64,000 nt of DNA. Source: Pomphorhynchus laevis. Lineage: Eukaryota > Acanthocephala > Palaeacanthocephala > Echinorhynchida > Pomphorhynchidae. This document shows positions 10,401 through 22,599 of the stretch, one piece after another. Under the pieces are notes generated by a model. It worked only from the letters and a program-made list of their open reading frames with translations, ran no database searches and was not told the DNA's origin. Numbering within the stretch: position 1 is the first letter of the stretch; each line of letters begins with the position of its first letter. The DNA is taken from positions 1 through 64,000 of the forward strand of contig WNNJ02001598.1 of NCBI GenBank assembly GCA_012934845.2. The letters run 5' to 3'. The translations under genes were made by a program, and so were the position numbers.

Positions 10401-11870
10401 TGTGGAAGAGAGCATTAGTCATTCCAGTTTTCAAAAAAGGGGATAAGGTAAATCCTCAACATTATCGGCAAATAAGTTTGACGTTTATTGCTTGCAAGGT
10501 GATGGAGAAACTGATCCTGAGGTATATATCTTCTCATTTGGACAAATTTAATATTTTGTCTAATAAACAGCATGGGTTCAACTAATCTAACATTAGCACG
10601 CGAAAGCTGGGCCAATTTTGTCGAACAGGGGATGCCGGTTAATGTCGGCTTTATTGATTTGTCCAAAGCTTTTAATCGGGTCGTTCATCCAATTTTACTG
10701 TGGAAACTTGGAAATTACGGATTCTCAGAGCACGCTTGTCTCTGGATAAGTGAATTTTTGAGTAGACGTTCCTTTGCTGTGCGAGTTGGTGAGTCTCTTT
10801 CTGAATGGTTTTATCTCACTCAAGGTGTTCCACAAGGCTGTATCCTTAGTCCCAATTTGTTAAATATCTACATCAACGAAATCGCTGAAAATGTTACATG
10901 CCAGTGCCTATTATACGCCGATGACATGAAACTGTGGTGCCTTTTATTTCGTGGTTGTTCTAGCTATCCTCTACTACAATCAGATTTAGATAAAGTTAGT
11001 AGTTGGTGTTTATCACACGGCTTAGTAATCAATGTTAGTAAATTTCGACATATTAGAATTGGTCAATCGCGATTACCTTCCACTTCTTATCAATTCAGCT
11101 CAACAGTTATCGAATCAGTAAACCACTTTACTGATCTAGGTGTTGTTATCTCCTCGAATTTAAAATCTCGTCTTCATTCTTAAGCGATTATTACAAAATG
11201 ACGTAGAATTTTAGGATTTATTCATCGAAACGTTGAACGACTTGAGCCAAAGGCTTTGCGCATTGTATATTCGAGCCTCTTAAAATCACATATGCTCTAG
11301 GCATCTCACGCGACACCCTCAACTGTAATCAGAATTGACTGAATTCGACAGCATTTTGAGAAGAGCCACGCACTTGGTTCCGGCAACTCGCTTCATTCCT
11401 TATCCAGTTAGACCTGAGACGTTGGGTATAAGATCTATTGAATGCGATCTGTTGATCGCAGATCTTACACTAGTGTGGATGTCGCTGCTCGTGCCTAACC
11501 ATCCGTGTAAGCAGCTGTTCTGCTTTCGTGAGTCCTCAATGTTACGTGGACACGAGCTGTTTGAAGCATCGCTCAAAACATCGAGCAAATTGCACGACAG
11601 TGATGGATCGCGTCTGTAAACGATGGAATGGATTATCACCTGGTGTAATCAACAGCTCTTCTGCTGTGCAATTCAAAGAACGCCTAAAGCTTGACCTCGT
11701 GAACTCTTGATGTTTTTTTCGTTTTTTTCTGTTTTTTTTTATTCGATGTGATGCTTCCTTACGAGCTTCAGCTCCCTTGGAAGTCGACATATAATAATAT
11801 TATCATAAATTTGTTTTTATTGAATAAATTAATAATAATTATAATAATCAATAATAGTAATATAGTTAAA
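7500..11870 (+). mobile_element. Nearly full-length, broken LINE (Jockey/CR1-like)
   Basis: ORF1 begins at 7641 (MGRKKQQSQ) and has a PHD-like cysteine finger (LCSNNDCHTW, FYCGYC), as in CR1-type elements. It is followed by a serine-rich stretch to 8482 in another frame. The endonuclease occupies about 8896-9700: FFTETWL, CGDLNTPNIDW and SSDHCTL are the catalytic and surface motifs of APE-type nucleases. Reverse transcriptase follows: VIPVFKKGDKVNPQHYRQIS (10.4 kb), GFIDLSKAF, LTQGVPQGCILSPNL and CLLYADDMKLW (YADD, 10.92 kb). The end domain at 11.34-11.71 kb closes with RWNGLSPGVINSSSAVQFK. The frame changes several times and there are stops, for example in the connection at 10.2-10.3 kb. The 3' end is an AATAAT-type simple run near 11830-11870. 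Confidence 0.85.
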
Positions 11871-11879
11871 TTCATTTAA

Positions 11880-12289
11880 ACCACTCTGCCTCTAGGCTAA
11901 GTTCAAAAACATACAAGCGTACTCGTTGATGCTCTTGAATTATAGAATGTCAATTACATTAAGGCTAATCGGTCAATCATATGTAGTGACAGTTTCGATA
12001 AATGAATACAACAAACTGTGATACCCAGTTTTCAAAGTAGTAAACACATTGATACGTTGATAATCTCATGTAGGTTCTGATTATAATAAACTATCTACTT
12101 CAGCTTATATTTCACAAAGAGCTCGCTGATACTAACCACTTTTTCAGCACCTCAAGATTTTGGGCCATCTCGTCTCCTGTATCGGTCGCTATTTCGAGGA
12201 CATTAACCTCCTCGTTGACACAATCTTTCTAGCTTTTCTTTGGCCTTCAATTACGTCCTATCTCTTCAATTCGACCTTTTCAGCGTTTA
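11880..12289. other. Intergenic stretch between LINE fragments
   Basis: Mixed-composition sequence. The plus-strand frame at 12240-12458 is the shadow of the minus-strand LINE tail. I see nothing else that can be supported. Confidence 0.4.
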
Positions 12290-12625
12290 TTATCCAGGGT
12301 TTTCGTTTCTTCTGAACATTACACCCTTTCTGACGATGTCGTCTTGTATTAAATTCACTTTGAACATCTTCCAGATATCAATGTTGCAGACTCTGTTCTT
12401 CCTTGTTATACCCGTGGACCATATTATGATTATCATATCATTTACTGCTAACTTGTGAATATCTTGTGATTTTGTTACCAAGGTCTCAGCCGCATAAATT
12501 ATAGCTAGTCGAACGATATCATCCTATATGCGTCTTTTCAACTTCGTTGTTACTCGGTTATCGCATAGGATGCCCTAGGTGTTTCGCCAGTTTCTCCAAG
12601 CAATTTGTATCCGCAGTCCAATCTC
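12290..12625 (-). mobile_element. LINE reverse transcriptase C-terminal fragment
   Basis: Minus-strand translation gives a run including RNWRNT, KLKRRI, AETLVTKSQDIHKLAVND and TGITRKNRVCNIDIWK. This is the typical tail of invertebrate endonuclease-reverse transcriptase LINEs (W-R-N...YGAETW...K...E...MLRW.SGVTR.DR.RN). Two stops interrupt the first third. Both ends are truncated and it is a different family from the 7.5-11.9 kb LINE. Confidence 0.65.
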
Positions 12626-12839
12626 TGAAGCTAATATACAATCTATCACAACGAATTTTTGATATTAACAACAATAAATCTATTTAATCCATCACAACAA
12701 ATATTTGATATTAACGATAATGAATACATTCAATATATCACAACGAATATTTGATATAAACGACAACTGCTTTATAACTACTTTACAAAATTGATTGATA
12801 AAGTTTGATATATCTAAATTAAAATAAAAAGTTCTGTGT

Positions 12840-13040
12840 TCGTTGAACGAATATTACATTTACCACACAACAAGTAGCTGGCTGTATTGACGGTTGTAAC
12901 GTGTGGACAACTATTACTGTTCCTGAAGCTGATTTATTTATACAAAATAACAAAAAATATATCTGTGGATTCTGCTGTGTCCTAAATATAACCGCGACAT
13001 ATACGTGTGACACAAATTCACTACAAATGAACAAGCAAAT
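12840..13040 (+). mobile_element. Possible LINE ORF1 cysteine-finger scrap
   Basis: The plus frame reads VAGCIDGCNVWTTITVPEA, then KKYICGFC. The C-x3-C...W...C-x2-C spacing resembles the PHD finger of the LINE ORF1 at 7.7 kb. It is short, isolated and without a recognisable partner domain, so this is weak. Confidence 0.3.
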
Positions 13041-13409
13041 CTATATTGGTTCAATACGGACTTATTCCTCTGGCAGTTTAAATAATCAAACCATACCGTT
13101 GAGTAATTCTAAAGTGATAATTACTGGTCATACCTCCAACTTTGTGATCTAAGGTGGCAGTGATTGTTTGATTTCTCATTAATCGTGTATCATCGTAATT
13201 CATTCAAACAGGCTGATATTTTTATAAGTGACAAATCTTTTTTTTGATATTAAAGTAGAAATATTAATTATAAATGTTTAATATATAATATTAAACATAA
13301 AAGTTGCCGAATGAAACAAATCAAACAAACTTAAAATTTCATCACTCCATTTCGGAGTGATGAAATTCCCTTGCATACGTGAGTCATCTTCCATGCACTG
13401 ATACAGACA

Positions 13410-14590
13410 TAACTTATGAAAGCCTTACTTCACTTTTTAGGCCTGGCCATATTAAATCTTCAATCATTGTGTCTTTGCTTGGAGATGAGGAGGCAGAGTC
13501 GGAACCTAAAAAACGCAAAATATCTGCAGTAACTAACTTATTCGTTGTCCAAAGATGGTTTAGAAAGTAAATGCGTTTATTTTTGTTAACTTTTAATTTC
13601 TTTAAGTTGCTATTTTCCCACAGCACCCTATACAAAAACGTTTCCACTACCTCCAAGTTAAGCATGCTACCTTCTACTCCCCAATTCTTTTTTGTTATTT
13701 GTTCCGCAAGTTTAACAACAAATTGAATTCGCTGTTCCGGCGGGCGATTTCTAGCATAGAAAACCATACCGGAACTACAAAAGGCTTTGGCAATGTTTCT
13801 CGCCTCCCAAAAGTTTGCTAACCAAGAGCCTTTGAGGCTAAGTTCAGTCCTTTCTTATACAATTTACATGCACATTGGAGATTGGAGATCCTTCCTATGA
13901 GATAATGTAGGAGAGAAGTAGCTCTCAAGAATTCTCAGATGTCTTTTCACTCTAATTCCAAATAGCTTATAACGTTCAAATGCCGATTTCTTTCTAACTT
14001 TATAGAACAAATGTTTGCATTTCCCCCTATTAAGATGGAACCCCAAAAGCTCCGCTCTCTGAGAAATCTTATCAATCGTTTCTCTTATAATTTTGTTCAT
14101 TCTAGCTGCATATGTGTATCTTTTGAAGGCAATTGAAATATTATCAGCATAGATCACAATGTGTATTTTACCGGCCTTTTACAGACCTTCTGTTAATTTT
14201 ATTGTAGCCAGTAAAAAAGTATGTGTGAGAGTGGCGATCCCTGCGGTACTCCCTTATCCAGAAATAAAAAAGGGCCATCTCCATCAATCAGTTTAGCAGA
14301 TCTTCCTAAAATACATGAAGTAATTCTCTGTACTAAAACTGAGGGAACTTCAAATGTATCTAGAGCCTCGAAGATGGCTTCATGCTTAATGTTATCGAAC
14401 GCCGCTGATAAGTCAAGTGAGTATAATATCATCCTTCCGTAGTTAACCAGCCATGAATTCCTGTAGTGAACGTACTGCTAATGTGGAGTCCTTGTGAGGT
14501 TGAAAGCCGTAGTTATTTGTTGTGAATATTTGTCTATCTAGGCAAAATTCCATCACTTTCCTAGATAATGCCCTCTCACGTTTCTCCTAC
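13410..14590 (-). mobile_element. LINE reverse transcriptase fragment, third family
   Basis: Reading from 14590 downward on the minus strand: ALSRKVMEFC and NNYGFQPHKDSTLAVRSLQ, then SLDLSAAFDNIKHEAIF, LDKGVPQGSPLSHILF (14.2 kb), MIYADNISIAF (catalytic YADN where YADD is usual, about 14.15 kb), LGFHLNRGKCKHLF, and a thumb region ending near 13.41 kb. Several frame breaks. No endonuclease part is visible, so it is truncated at both ends. Confidence 0.75.
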
Positions 14591-14769
14591 ATTTATATAG
14601 TGTCTGATAGCGATTGTAGCAAAATGGATCTGATTAAGATACATCATCTTTAAAAACAGTTTATGTATCTGCATGTGCTGAGCTTTGTGCGTCATTTGCA
14701 CGTTCTAATTGCTATAATTTACAAGAGGCAACTATTAATATGACTATTCATCATACATTTTTATCAAAC

Positions 14770-17045
14770 TCCTATGTCTACTCCCTCTGATCTCCGAGTA
14801 TTTGACCCCTTCCGACTATTGCCGTTACTCCTCCATTTCCATTTAAGCAATTTTCTCGCGATAGGTGTGTTATTATCTCTAATGTTGAGCCCACTGATTC
14901 CTCTTCCCAAACCCGTCTTGATACCGATGCTTCCGCATTGCTCTCGCTCCTTGTCACGATTCTTCTTACCGGTAACCAATTTCTCTTCAGTGATGTCTCT
15001 CCACTTTCTGAGTATCGTCTTAATAAATTCTGTTTTGCTTTCAATTCTTATCGTACCCCACTTATAAAAGCTGTTCTTAGAAACCGCAACCAAGCCTCCA
15101 CTATCCTATCTCAACTGATAATATTATTGTTATCATCTTCTGCTTGTCGTATTCCCCCGATCGCTGACTCTCTGAGATCGCTCAACCTTCCACTGCTCGT
15201 CTTGAAAAGCGTCGATGTAAAGGCTGGTCATCTATTGCCATCGAAAATGCAAATGGAAATTTTCGTGAAGTGCCCCTACATCCAGAATTTTGTTGGCGAC
15301 CTGTGTCCCCTGCTCATCTCCTTCGCTAACCAACAATGATTCAAAACACTTGTTTTATCTAGCTCTTCTTAACACCTGTTCAATTCTTCACAAAACTGAC
15401 TTACTTTTCGATCTCTTCGCATAACAATCATTTTGTCTCACTAAATCATGGCATACTGATTTTGATGACTTTGAAATCAGTAACCTACGTTCCTTTCGGA
15501 TTTTATCTTGTCGACTTCGCTTCCCTCATAGATTCAACAAAATCAACAACTTTTAATCATGACGGAATCGTCACATTCACTCGTATCCATGTGTATCTTA
15601 AGAACATCGAGTTCCCCTTACCTACATTTGAATCGCTCCTTAGTAAATCTTTATTTCCATTTCTTATTGAACTTGCAATTATCTATCGTCCAGGTTCAAC
15701 TCTACCGTATTGCCTATTTTTCAATGTACTCGCCGATTTACTATCAAACCGTTCACTTTCTTCTTTACCTTTAATTGCCCTTGGCAATTTCAACATCCTT
15801 CTAGATCGCCCTTCTGATTCCGATTCCGTAAAACCTGTAAGTCTTCTGTCCGACTTTAGCCTAATTTTTTCGATCATTTTCTCATCACTATTAATATCAC
15901 TATCCCGTGCAATCTTTTTTCGCACATCTTCAACCTTAATTCGACCATGACAACTCGTCGACTTTCCTCTCTTGCGCTCCGCTATCCTTGACTCTCTTCT
16001 TTGGTCGCCTCATGTAACCCTTTTTAAAGCTGATAGTCTATCCACACTTTTAAACCATGAGCTCTCCATCATCCTCGATTCTATTTTACCTCGCCAGTCC
16101 TGAATTCCTAAACGTTCCTCTTATTCACCTTGATTCGAATATGACTATAGAATGTCTAAGCGCATTCTACATCATTCTTATAGACTGTTTCTTTGTTCTC
16201 TCAGACATGGTCAAACTCCTATATCTAGTCATCGTGCTCATTACTTAAATCTTCGACGCTCTCACCACTCTCTTCTACGTGACAAATATAAGCTTTTCTG
16301 CTAAAATAAGATTGCATCATCAGTTCAAAAATATACTTGAAGGACTTTTAAAATTTCTTCTTGCTCGCTCTCCAACACCTCTTTGCCTACCGACGCTATC
16401 TCAACGAATATACTTAAATCTAATCATTCCATTATATCTTCATTCCTTACCACCTTTCCAAACTGCTCCATTCATAGCTACATTTTTGCAGGTACCTGGA
16501 TAGCTGCCATCGTACGTCTTCTTTTAAAGCAATCATCTCTCGATCTTTTGTTCCCATCTTTATACTGCCCGATTTCTCTTATTCTGACCTTATCTAAACT
16601 TGTTGAGCGTCTTGTGTTATATCAAATCAATCTATACATTGTTTCCTCAAATTTTCACCCCTCTATCAATATGTCTTCAGTTCTAATCACTCTACCGAAC
16701 TCGTTTGTCAAAAAGTTTCAAGTCAGCGATATGAAACTTTGTTGTATCGTGATATCTCTTGATCTGTCTTCTGCGTTTGACATTATTGACCATTCTATCC
16801 TACTATCTCGCCTTCGTCACGACTATGGTGTCTTCGTTCTTACTTTAGCCTGGTTCACATCTTATCTCCCCAAACATTCCTTTATGTTCACTTAAACTCC
16901 TCTTAATCTCTCTTCCATATCGCACGGTGTTCCACAAGACTCCGTTTTAGGTCATCTCTTTACTATCTTCTTCTCGTCGACTTGTCTGTTACAACTTGTA
17001 ACTATAACTTTAATTTGATGCAGTATGCCGATATGAATATGTAGA
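14770..17045 (+). mobile_element. LINE 5' and middle part (endonuclease to reverse transcriptase start)
   Basis: Degenerate endonuclease in the 15462-15950 frame (LIELAIIYRPGS, LIALGNFNILLDR). Reverse transcriptase begins at about 16.54 kb: YCPISLILTLSKLVERLV, then IVISLDLSSAFDIIDHS. It ends at about 17.0 kb with HGVPQDSVLGHLFTIFF. Many breaks. The nucleotide sequence around the GVPQD motif matches the minus-strand LINE at 40.44-41.45 kb, so both are pieces of one family: this copy keeps the front half and that one the back half. Confidence 0.7.
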
Positions 17046-17094
17046 GTTTGTGGCATCCTTGCGTTTATAAATTATTTGAAGATACCTTTACACC

Positions 17095-17215
17095 AAAAGC
17101 CGGAATAGATTCTTGTAGAGATTATTAAATAGATTATACCAATATTGAGACAGGATTTCGAACGTTAATTTTTAGTGCTCTACACAAACTTTATCAGGAT
17201 CTGATGACTTGTTAT
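17095..17215 (-). mobile_element. Possible short LINE scrap
   Basis: The minus translation contains KSSDPDKVC, then LSQYWYNLFNNLY. This resembles the SPGPDGI...LFN connection before a LINE reverse transcriptase. It is short and broken. Confidence 0.25.
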
Positions 17216-17219
17216 CTCC

Positions 17220-18180
17220 TCAATGGTGAACTACTCGTTGATTGGATATGAGTCAAGCTCAGCGAGTCTGTTTTTATAATATCAATGATATATTAATTTT
17301 GATTTTTAGCGTGATAAATGGAGTATTATTCATTATTATTACTTATTAATTATTAGATTGAAAACTACTAGTGACGTTATATTAATAAGAAAGACTTTCA
17401 ACAAAACTTTTTTAATTAACACGATCAGGAAAGTATAAACCTACATGCGAATCTTAACATCTGCGCTATAGCGTTGCTCGTGCTTTGTAATTAGAAAGGT
17501 TTTGCAAGTACATTGTGCTTAAGCTAAATACCAGCGTGTTGCGTGGAGGAGCGTTAGCTTAGTTAATTCCTTCCAGAGGTTTATTGAAGATTAAGTACTG
17601 TCGAAGTTGTGTAATTCAGTTATTTGGTAATTAATATTAACAATTAACATTTAATTAATAATATAATTAATATTTAATATTAATTTATTTAATATTATTT
17701 AATATTCAATTATTTAATTTTATATTGATAATATCCGTGGTAGAACGCATATTCTTTTGTAGTGTATATAATTATTTATATTTAATCATGTGTATGATTA
17801 CACTCTACTAATTGAAATTGTTCATTGTTTGCAAAAAATTTGTGTGCTAAAACTTACCTTTAAATCATAACTTCTATTTTTTGTCTTATCAACATCTACA
17901 ACTCTATCAGAAAATAAAAATGTTAATAGCATATCTGGAAGAATATACGAAAATTTCCTAGAAAAAGAGCCATTAGTATATTTGCTCCTTACAGCAATGA
18001 AGAATCTCATCGATCTTAGTTAATGTCAAACCCTAGTTGTCTTAAGCAGCCTATGTGGTGTACTGATTCCCAGACCGAAAACTCATAATAGTTATCCATA
18101 ACAACTTAGAAGCTTATATGTAACCCGTAAAGCTCACCGAACCTAGATTTAGCCATGTATAATAAAAAGATATAAATATA
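17220..18180. other. AT-rich intergenic DNA
   Basis: No convincing coding sequence or repeat. The minus frame at 17822-18010 is short and unsupported. Confidence 0.5.
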
Positions 18181-18440
18181 ATAAATGAGATATTACCTAG
18201 GCATTTTCTAGAAATCGTTACGGAGACCTGATAACATATCATTTCTCCTGATGACATATAATCCTTATTATGATTCATCTTATATTATTTATATGTCAAT
18301 TCAGAAAAAATAATCGTTTAATTTTAATTCTAACTTTATGTAAATATAAATTATTTAAAATATTATATAATTATTTATTATTTATTATTTTTAATTTATA
18401 AATAGTATAACATACGTATACTTAGATGGTAGAATTCCTG
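18181..18440 (+). mobile_element. Diverged Naiad 3' end
   Basis: ACCTGATAACATATCATTTC and CTCCTGATGACATATAATCC match the Naiad 3' block at 3991-4030. They are followed by the AT-rich tail and a remnant (ACGTATACTTAGATGG) of the TAGACTCAG terminus. This is the most decayed copy. A similar AT-rich tail recurs at about 18580-18690. Confidence 0.55.
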
Positions 18441-18699
18441 AATCTATTAAACAACGATAGATAAGCCAAAGCGGAAAGTATAATACCGATGCAGCATCTC
18501 GTAATACGATCGATCGTATATTATCAAGAGTAGAATTGGACGAAGGTTTTGATTTTCTAAACTCATCGGATATGTCATAAACATTGATTTTATTTTAAAT
18601 TTCAATTTTAAATTTTAACTTGATATAAATATTATTTGTATAAAATCTTGGATAATTATTTACTATTTATAATTATTTATCTTTATTTTTACCCAATGA

Positions 18700-19680
18700 T
18701 GCCGAAAATGCTAATAAATTTATTAATATTAATATTAACGAATAATTGATTATTAAATAAATTTTATTCTTTGTTTTCCAATCTAATTACAGAAAAATTT
18801 TAATTTTGTAATTCAATAATATAATTGTAATTCAATAATTTAATTATTAAATTATCCGATATCAAATACTTTAGCTGGTCCAGATTCCCAAAGAAGCATT
18901 TGGCCGGGACTGTCTTCGAGGATGTACTGCTAATACGATATCAATATAATGTTCGTTGACAGTTATTCAGCAATTTTCATTTACAAATACGTTACTTGAT
19001 TTTAAAAAATATATATTTTTGAACGTAGTATCTAGAAACGACATTTTATAATTCAGTTTTAAAATGTGTGTTACACCTATAATGTCGGCAAATAAAGGTT
19101 TAAATATTGAGTTTATCAAATTTCAACGGTCATTGTTATTATAGACATCAAGTTCTAATATTTTTTATTAGTATTGTGTCAAGTTGTTGTAATTACATAT
19201 TGATACCGTAAACTCATTTGATGAAATGATTCGGTCACGTGACCTTCTTAGTCCAAAACTCGATTGCTACTATAAGCCATATTTTTTATAAAATACTTAA
19301 ATATATAACAGTTACATTAGCATATAAAAGTATGATATTTTTATTTGACACATTTCTTACAATATATAAAAATCAAATTAAATGATTTACAATACGTAAA
19401 TGAGCATATAAATATAATTATAAATTGTTATTTTAAAATTTTTTATTTCTTAGTTTTGTAAATATACAAAATTAAGTTTACTTATATTCAACCATCATCA
19501 TGGATTTGAAAAATTTAGAATTCTTACTAGAAATTAATTCAATTAAAAAAATCAATTCCAAATTATTGTTTAAGATTCAATCAAAATTACTGAACGAAGT
19601 TTCGTATATTTACTAAATAATAAAGTTATCTCCCATTTTTAACTCCAGAGATAGAATTAGATTATTTTTAAATAATAGTT
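18700..19680. other. Intergenic DNA downstream of the STRA6-like gene
   Basis: AT-rich, with no supported feature apart from the poly(A) signal noted for the neighbouring gene. Confidence 0.5.
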
Positions 19681-19689
19681 AAAAGAACA

Positions 19690-19695
19690 TTTATT
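19690..19695 (-). terminator. Polyadenylation signal for the STRA6-like gene
   Basis: AATAAA on the minus strand, about 155 bp beyond the stop codon; the nearest canonical hexamer. Confidence 0.45.
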
Positions 19696-19851
19696 TTTAG
19701 AGAAATTTAGCATTTGTCTGTTCTGTGATTGATACTTTCAACAAAAATACATAAAAGGAAACAAATGAAAAATCAAACAATAATCACAGTACCCGTTTGC
19801 ATCAACAAAAATAGTCAGTTAAAAACCAAAACGGAAACAAAATTTCTTCTC

Positions 19852-22572
19852 TTATTTACAAAGGTAGCGCACTTCCAATGTATCTTTAGGAGAACCTTTG
19901 ATTTTCTTAAGTGTGTTACTAATAATTTTTTTCAAACCAATACTCTGATAACCTTTGTTTGTAGGGAGCCGATGCTTTCGGAATCGTCTCAGACTTTCGT
20001 TCCGTGCAAGCGTTATTAGCAGACAATATTTCATAATGATTAATTGTCTTTTAACATAGTGTCTTTCATACTGTAATCGATTTTCCATTGGTGTTTGATG
20101 GTTCAGTTTAGATGTTTCCATTCTCCGATTGACTATTTTCTCTCTTACCACTTGGCAGAAGACTATCAGAGCTGGATGCGTTTGGATTTCTTCGAGATGT
20201 AGCCAACATACGTACGAAGCAAATCCACGGTCATAGCGTTCTAACGATCGGCCAAACATGCTGTAATCTAGCCGGGAAAGGAGGAACACTGCCGCCAGTG
20301 AAGCCTGCGAAATCCTAGATATGCACATAATTAAACCGAGAAAACAATCGAAGAAAAAGTTGAAATAGTTAAATATAAAAATGCATCTGGTATTTTTCAA
20401 GGCTAAGGTTTGACCCTTCCATTGGGTAAATGCGGTACGGCTCAGCACGCTAATTAGCAGGAATTTCATCAGTAACAGTATTACCATTGGTACAATCCAT
20501 TTGGCTAGGTATTCAAATACGTCAAAAAAACGGATTAGATTTCTGACTATAATGGTAACAGTAAAAATTGTACCAAGCATAAACAGGTATCCCCAGATTA
20601 GATATCCTACCATATAACCTGGATAGTGAAGTGCTTTAGCTACTAACGTTCCAGGTTTGAACATTCGACGATTTGGGATTTCGTGGAAATTTCCTCTGTA
20701 AGCTTGAAGCATTTGACGCTGATATTGCTTTAAACCTAATGTCAACTGAATAAGGCAAAGCAAACCCGTTAATGAAGTAATTACGCGGAGATCATTAACT
20801 ACTTCAGAACGAAGACGTTCGCGAAAACTGTCAAATGTTTTCAGTTTATCCTCAGTAAGCGATTGGCTGAACGTGTAAAAAAACAGAAAGCGAATAAATC
20901 TGAATACTTTGTCAATAATTCCGTGTGATTGCTCAAGTGTCCAAAATGTAAAATAGTAGACGAGTGTAAATGCAATGGCGTATATATTAATTATTTGTTT
21001 AGAATACGCAAAATACGGATGATACGAATAGAACGTATTGACAATACGAAACCACAGACACTGTTTGAAATCCTGGTTTTTGCTTTGCTTGCCTCTCAGC
21101 AGGTATTGGACATATTTATACTCTTTCCAATATTGCATTTGGTCTATACATAGGGAAGATCTTTGTTGTTGTTGCAATACGTATTCGTTACTGAATTTGC
21201 CGGTTACTTTTTTAAAACGATTGCATTGCCTCTCAATATATGGATAAATGGAATCATACATTGTCAAAATGCTTAAACAAGTTAGTCGACTTGCTATAAA
21301 TATAGAGAACGCGTAATACGGAAATTGTTTAAGCATTTTGAAAAATATCTTATCAGTAGATGATGCTATCACTTTGCTTACTATGGATTTTGTTGTTCCT
21401 AGTTTGGTCAAATTATCTCCGATGTTAGTTAAATTGCTAATCCGAATAAACATTGATTCCGTGTGATTAAGGATGTTGGTTCGAAGTTGATCCGGACATA
21501 GGATATCATGTATAGCTTTAACTCCAACTTCCATCCACATGTAGCAGGCTGTAAACCCGTAACATATTGCACTCGAAGGTTTAAGTTCTAAACAGGCAAG
21601 TATTGGGAAGTATCGTGCTCCGATCAATATAACTAAACCTGTCTGTTTAAGAAGATCGAGCAATGGCCCATGACTAATATAGCGATATGCATGGAATATA
21701 AATTCATCAAAGATGTGTGAAATCTCTAAAGCCAATATACCGAATACAGCTGCTGATTCGAATCTCTTTATCTTGCTAAACGGATCGAAAACAACGGGTA
21801 CAGATCCGTACCCGCAAAATAGCCAAGTGTGATTTTTTCGCTTTGTCATTACAAAAATCAATAAGATAAGAAGCGCGTATGATGGCATCGTGAGTTTAGT
21901 GGTAGGCAATTTGTATACGCTGTTTAACCAACTGGGCTTAAACAGATTGCAAACGGATAATAGACTTTGATTTTCTGGATTATTTGATGAAATGTGCGAC
22001 TTATTATTGTAGGAACTGTTAAGCATTGATAAAAAATATTTTATTCTTGCCCGGTATATAATTGAGCAACAAAGCACTGATAAAGCAATACTAATTAAAC
22101 CAGAAGACATTTCAATTAGTTTGCGAGAGAAAGACGGTGCCCCTGATTGAGGTGAAAATTCTTTTAGGCGATTTATTTTTTTAATAAAATCAGTTTTGAA
22201 TTCGATTGTACACTCTTTGATCTTTGGTGCATCAGAAAGCAATTGGCCGGTGATGAGTTGTGATGACGACATAATTGGTTGCTGTTGTTTGTGATAGTGG
22301 TGATTGTGTGGATTTGCTGATATCGACGACTGCTGATGACGAGGACATACATATGGACATTGAGCAGATGTTGAATTGAACAAACAATCATAAGTATCTG
22401 TATTATTGGTATGAACACAACACTTTTTCACTGAATCAGCCGTTTTATTTTGTGAATGTATAAGAAGCTGGCAGCTTGTAGCTTTTGCCGTTGAATAATA
22501 TCCGCTGAGGTCAGTATTATTTGTTAAGCAATAATAGTTTTGCTTTGCTCTCTCTTCAGTCGTAGGTTTCAT
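19852..22572 (-). CDS. STRA6-like multi-pass membrane protein (retinol-binding-protein receptor family)
   Basis: A single 906-codon frame. In vertebrates STRA6 is a plasma-membrane receptor that takes retinol from its carrier protein; the ligand here is unknown. Family signatures: VPVVFDPFSKIKRFESAAVF (residues 258-277), ARYFPILACLELKPSSAICY (319-338), KQYQRQMLQAYRGNF (615-629, like the QNLLALYRGD motif of STRA6), SRLDYSMFGR (766-775), DRGFASYVCWLHLEEIQTHP (781-800) and a cytoplasmic LARNESLRRFRKHRL (855-869). About ten hydrophobic segments run from residue 157 to 765. The first 150 residues carry N-glycosylation sequons and eight or more cysteines, fitting an extracellular tail. It is longer than vertebrate STRA6 (about 667 residues), mainly at the N-terminus and in the 360-410 and 450-500 loops. 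A splice acceptor (TATTTAG) 14 bp before the ATG suggests a 5' untranslated exon. Confidence 0.85.
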   Translation of the reverse strand: MKPTTEERAKQNYYCLTNNTDLSGYYSTAKATSCQLLIHSQNKTADSVKKCCVHTNNTDTYDCLFNSTSAQCPYVCPRHQQSSISANPHNHHYHKQQQPIMSSSQLITGQLLSDAPKIKECTIEFKTDFIKKINRLKEFSPQSGAPSFSRKLIEMSSGLISIALSVLCCSIIYRARIKYFLSMLNSSYNNKSHISSNNPENQSLLSVCNLFKPSWLNSVYKLPTTKLTMPSYALLILLIFVMTKRKNHTWLFCGYGSVPVVFDPFSKIKRFESAAVFGILALEISHIFDEFIFHAYRYISHGPLLDLLKQTGLVILIGARYFPILACLELKPSSAICYGFTACYMWMEVGVKAIHDILCPDQLRTNILNHTESMFIRISNLTNIGDNLTKLGTTKSIVSKVIASSTDKIFFKMLKQFPYYAFSIFIASRLTCLSILTMYDSIYPYIERQCNRFKKVTGKFSNEYVLQQQQRSSLCIDQMQYWKEYKYVQYLLRGKQSKNQDFKQCLWFRIVNTFYSYHPYFAYSKQIINIYAIAFTLVYYFTFWTLEQSHGIIDKVFRFIRFLFFYTFSQSLTEDKLKTFDSFRERLRSEVVNDLRVITSLTGLLCLIQLTLGLKQYQRQMLQAYRGNFHEIPNRRMFKPGTLVAKALHYPGYMVGYLIWGYLFMLGTIFTVTIIVRNLIRFFDVFEYLAKWIVPMVILLLMKFLLISVLSRTAFTQWKGQTLALKNTRCIFIFNYFNFFFDCFLGLIMCISRISQASLAAVFLLSRLDYSMFGRSLERYDRGFASYVCWLHLEEIQTHPALIVFCQVVREKIVNRRMETSKLNHQTPMENRLQYERHYVKRQLIIMKYCLLITLARNESLRRFRKHRLPTNKGYQSIGLKKIISNTLKKIKGSPKDTLEVRYLCK

Positions 22573-22599
22573 CGAAAGTTTGCTGCTAAATATAAAAAT

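Noticed and set aside
14774-15093. Several overlapping 90-130-codon frames on both strands
   Set aside because: All lie in the degenerate LINE and mirror one another; none has a domain of its own.
17822-18010. Small minus-strand protein
   Set aside because: Short, AT-driven composition, no start context, signal or domain.
19852-22572. DC-STAMP-like identity for the 906-residue membrane protein
   Set aside because: Length and membrane pattern suggested it at first, but the ALYRGD-like motif, the RLD...D.GF..Y...L..E...THP block and the C-terminal LRRFRKHRL fit STRA6 far better.
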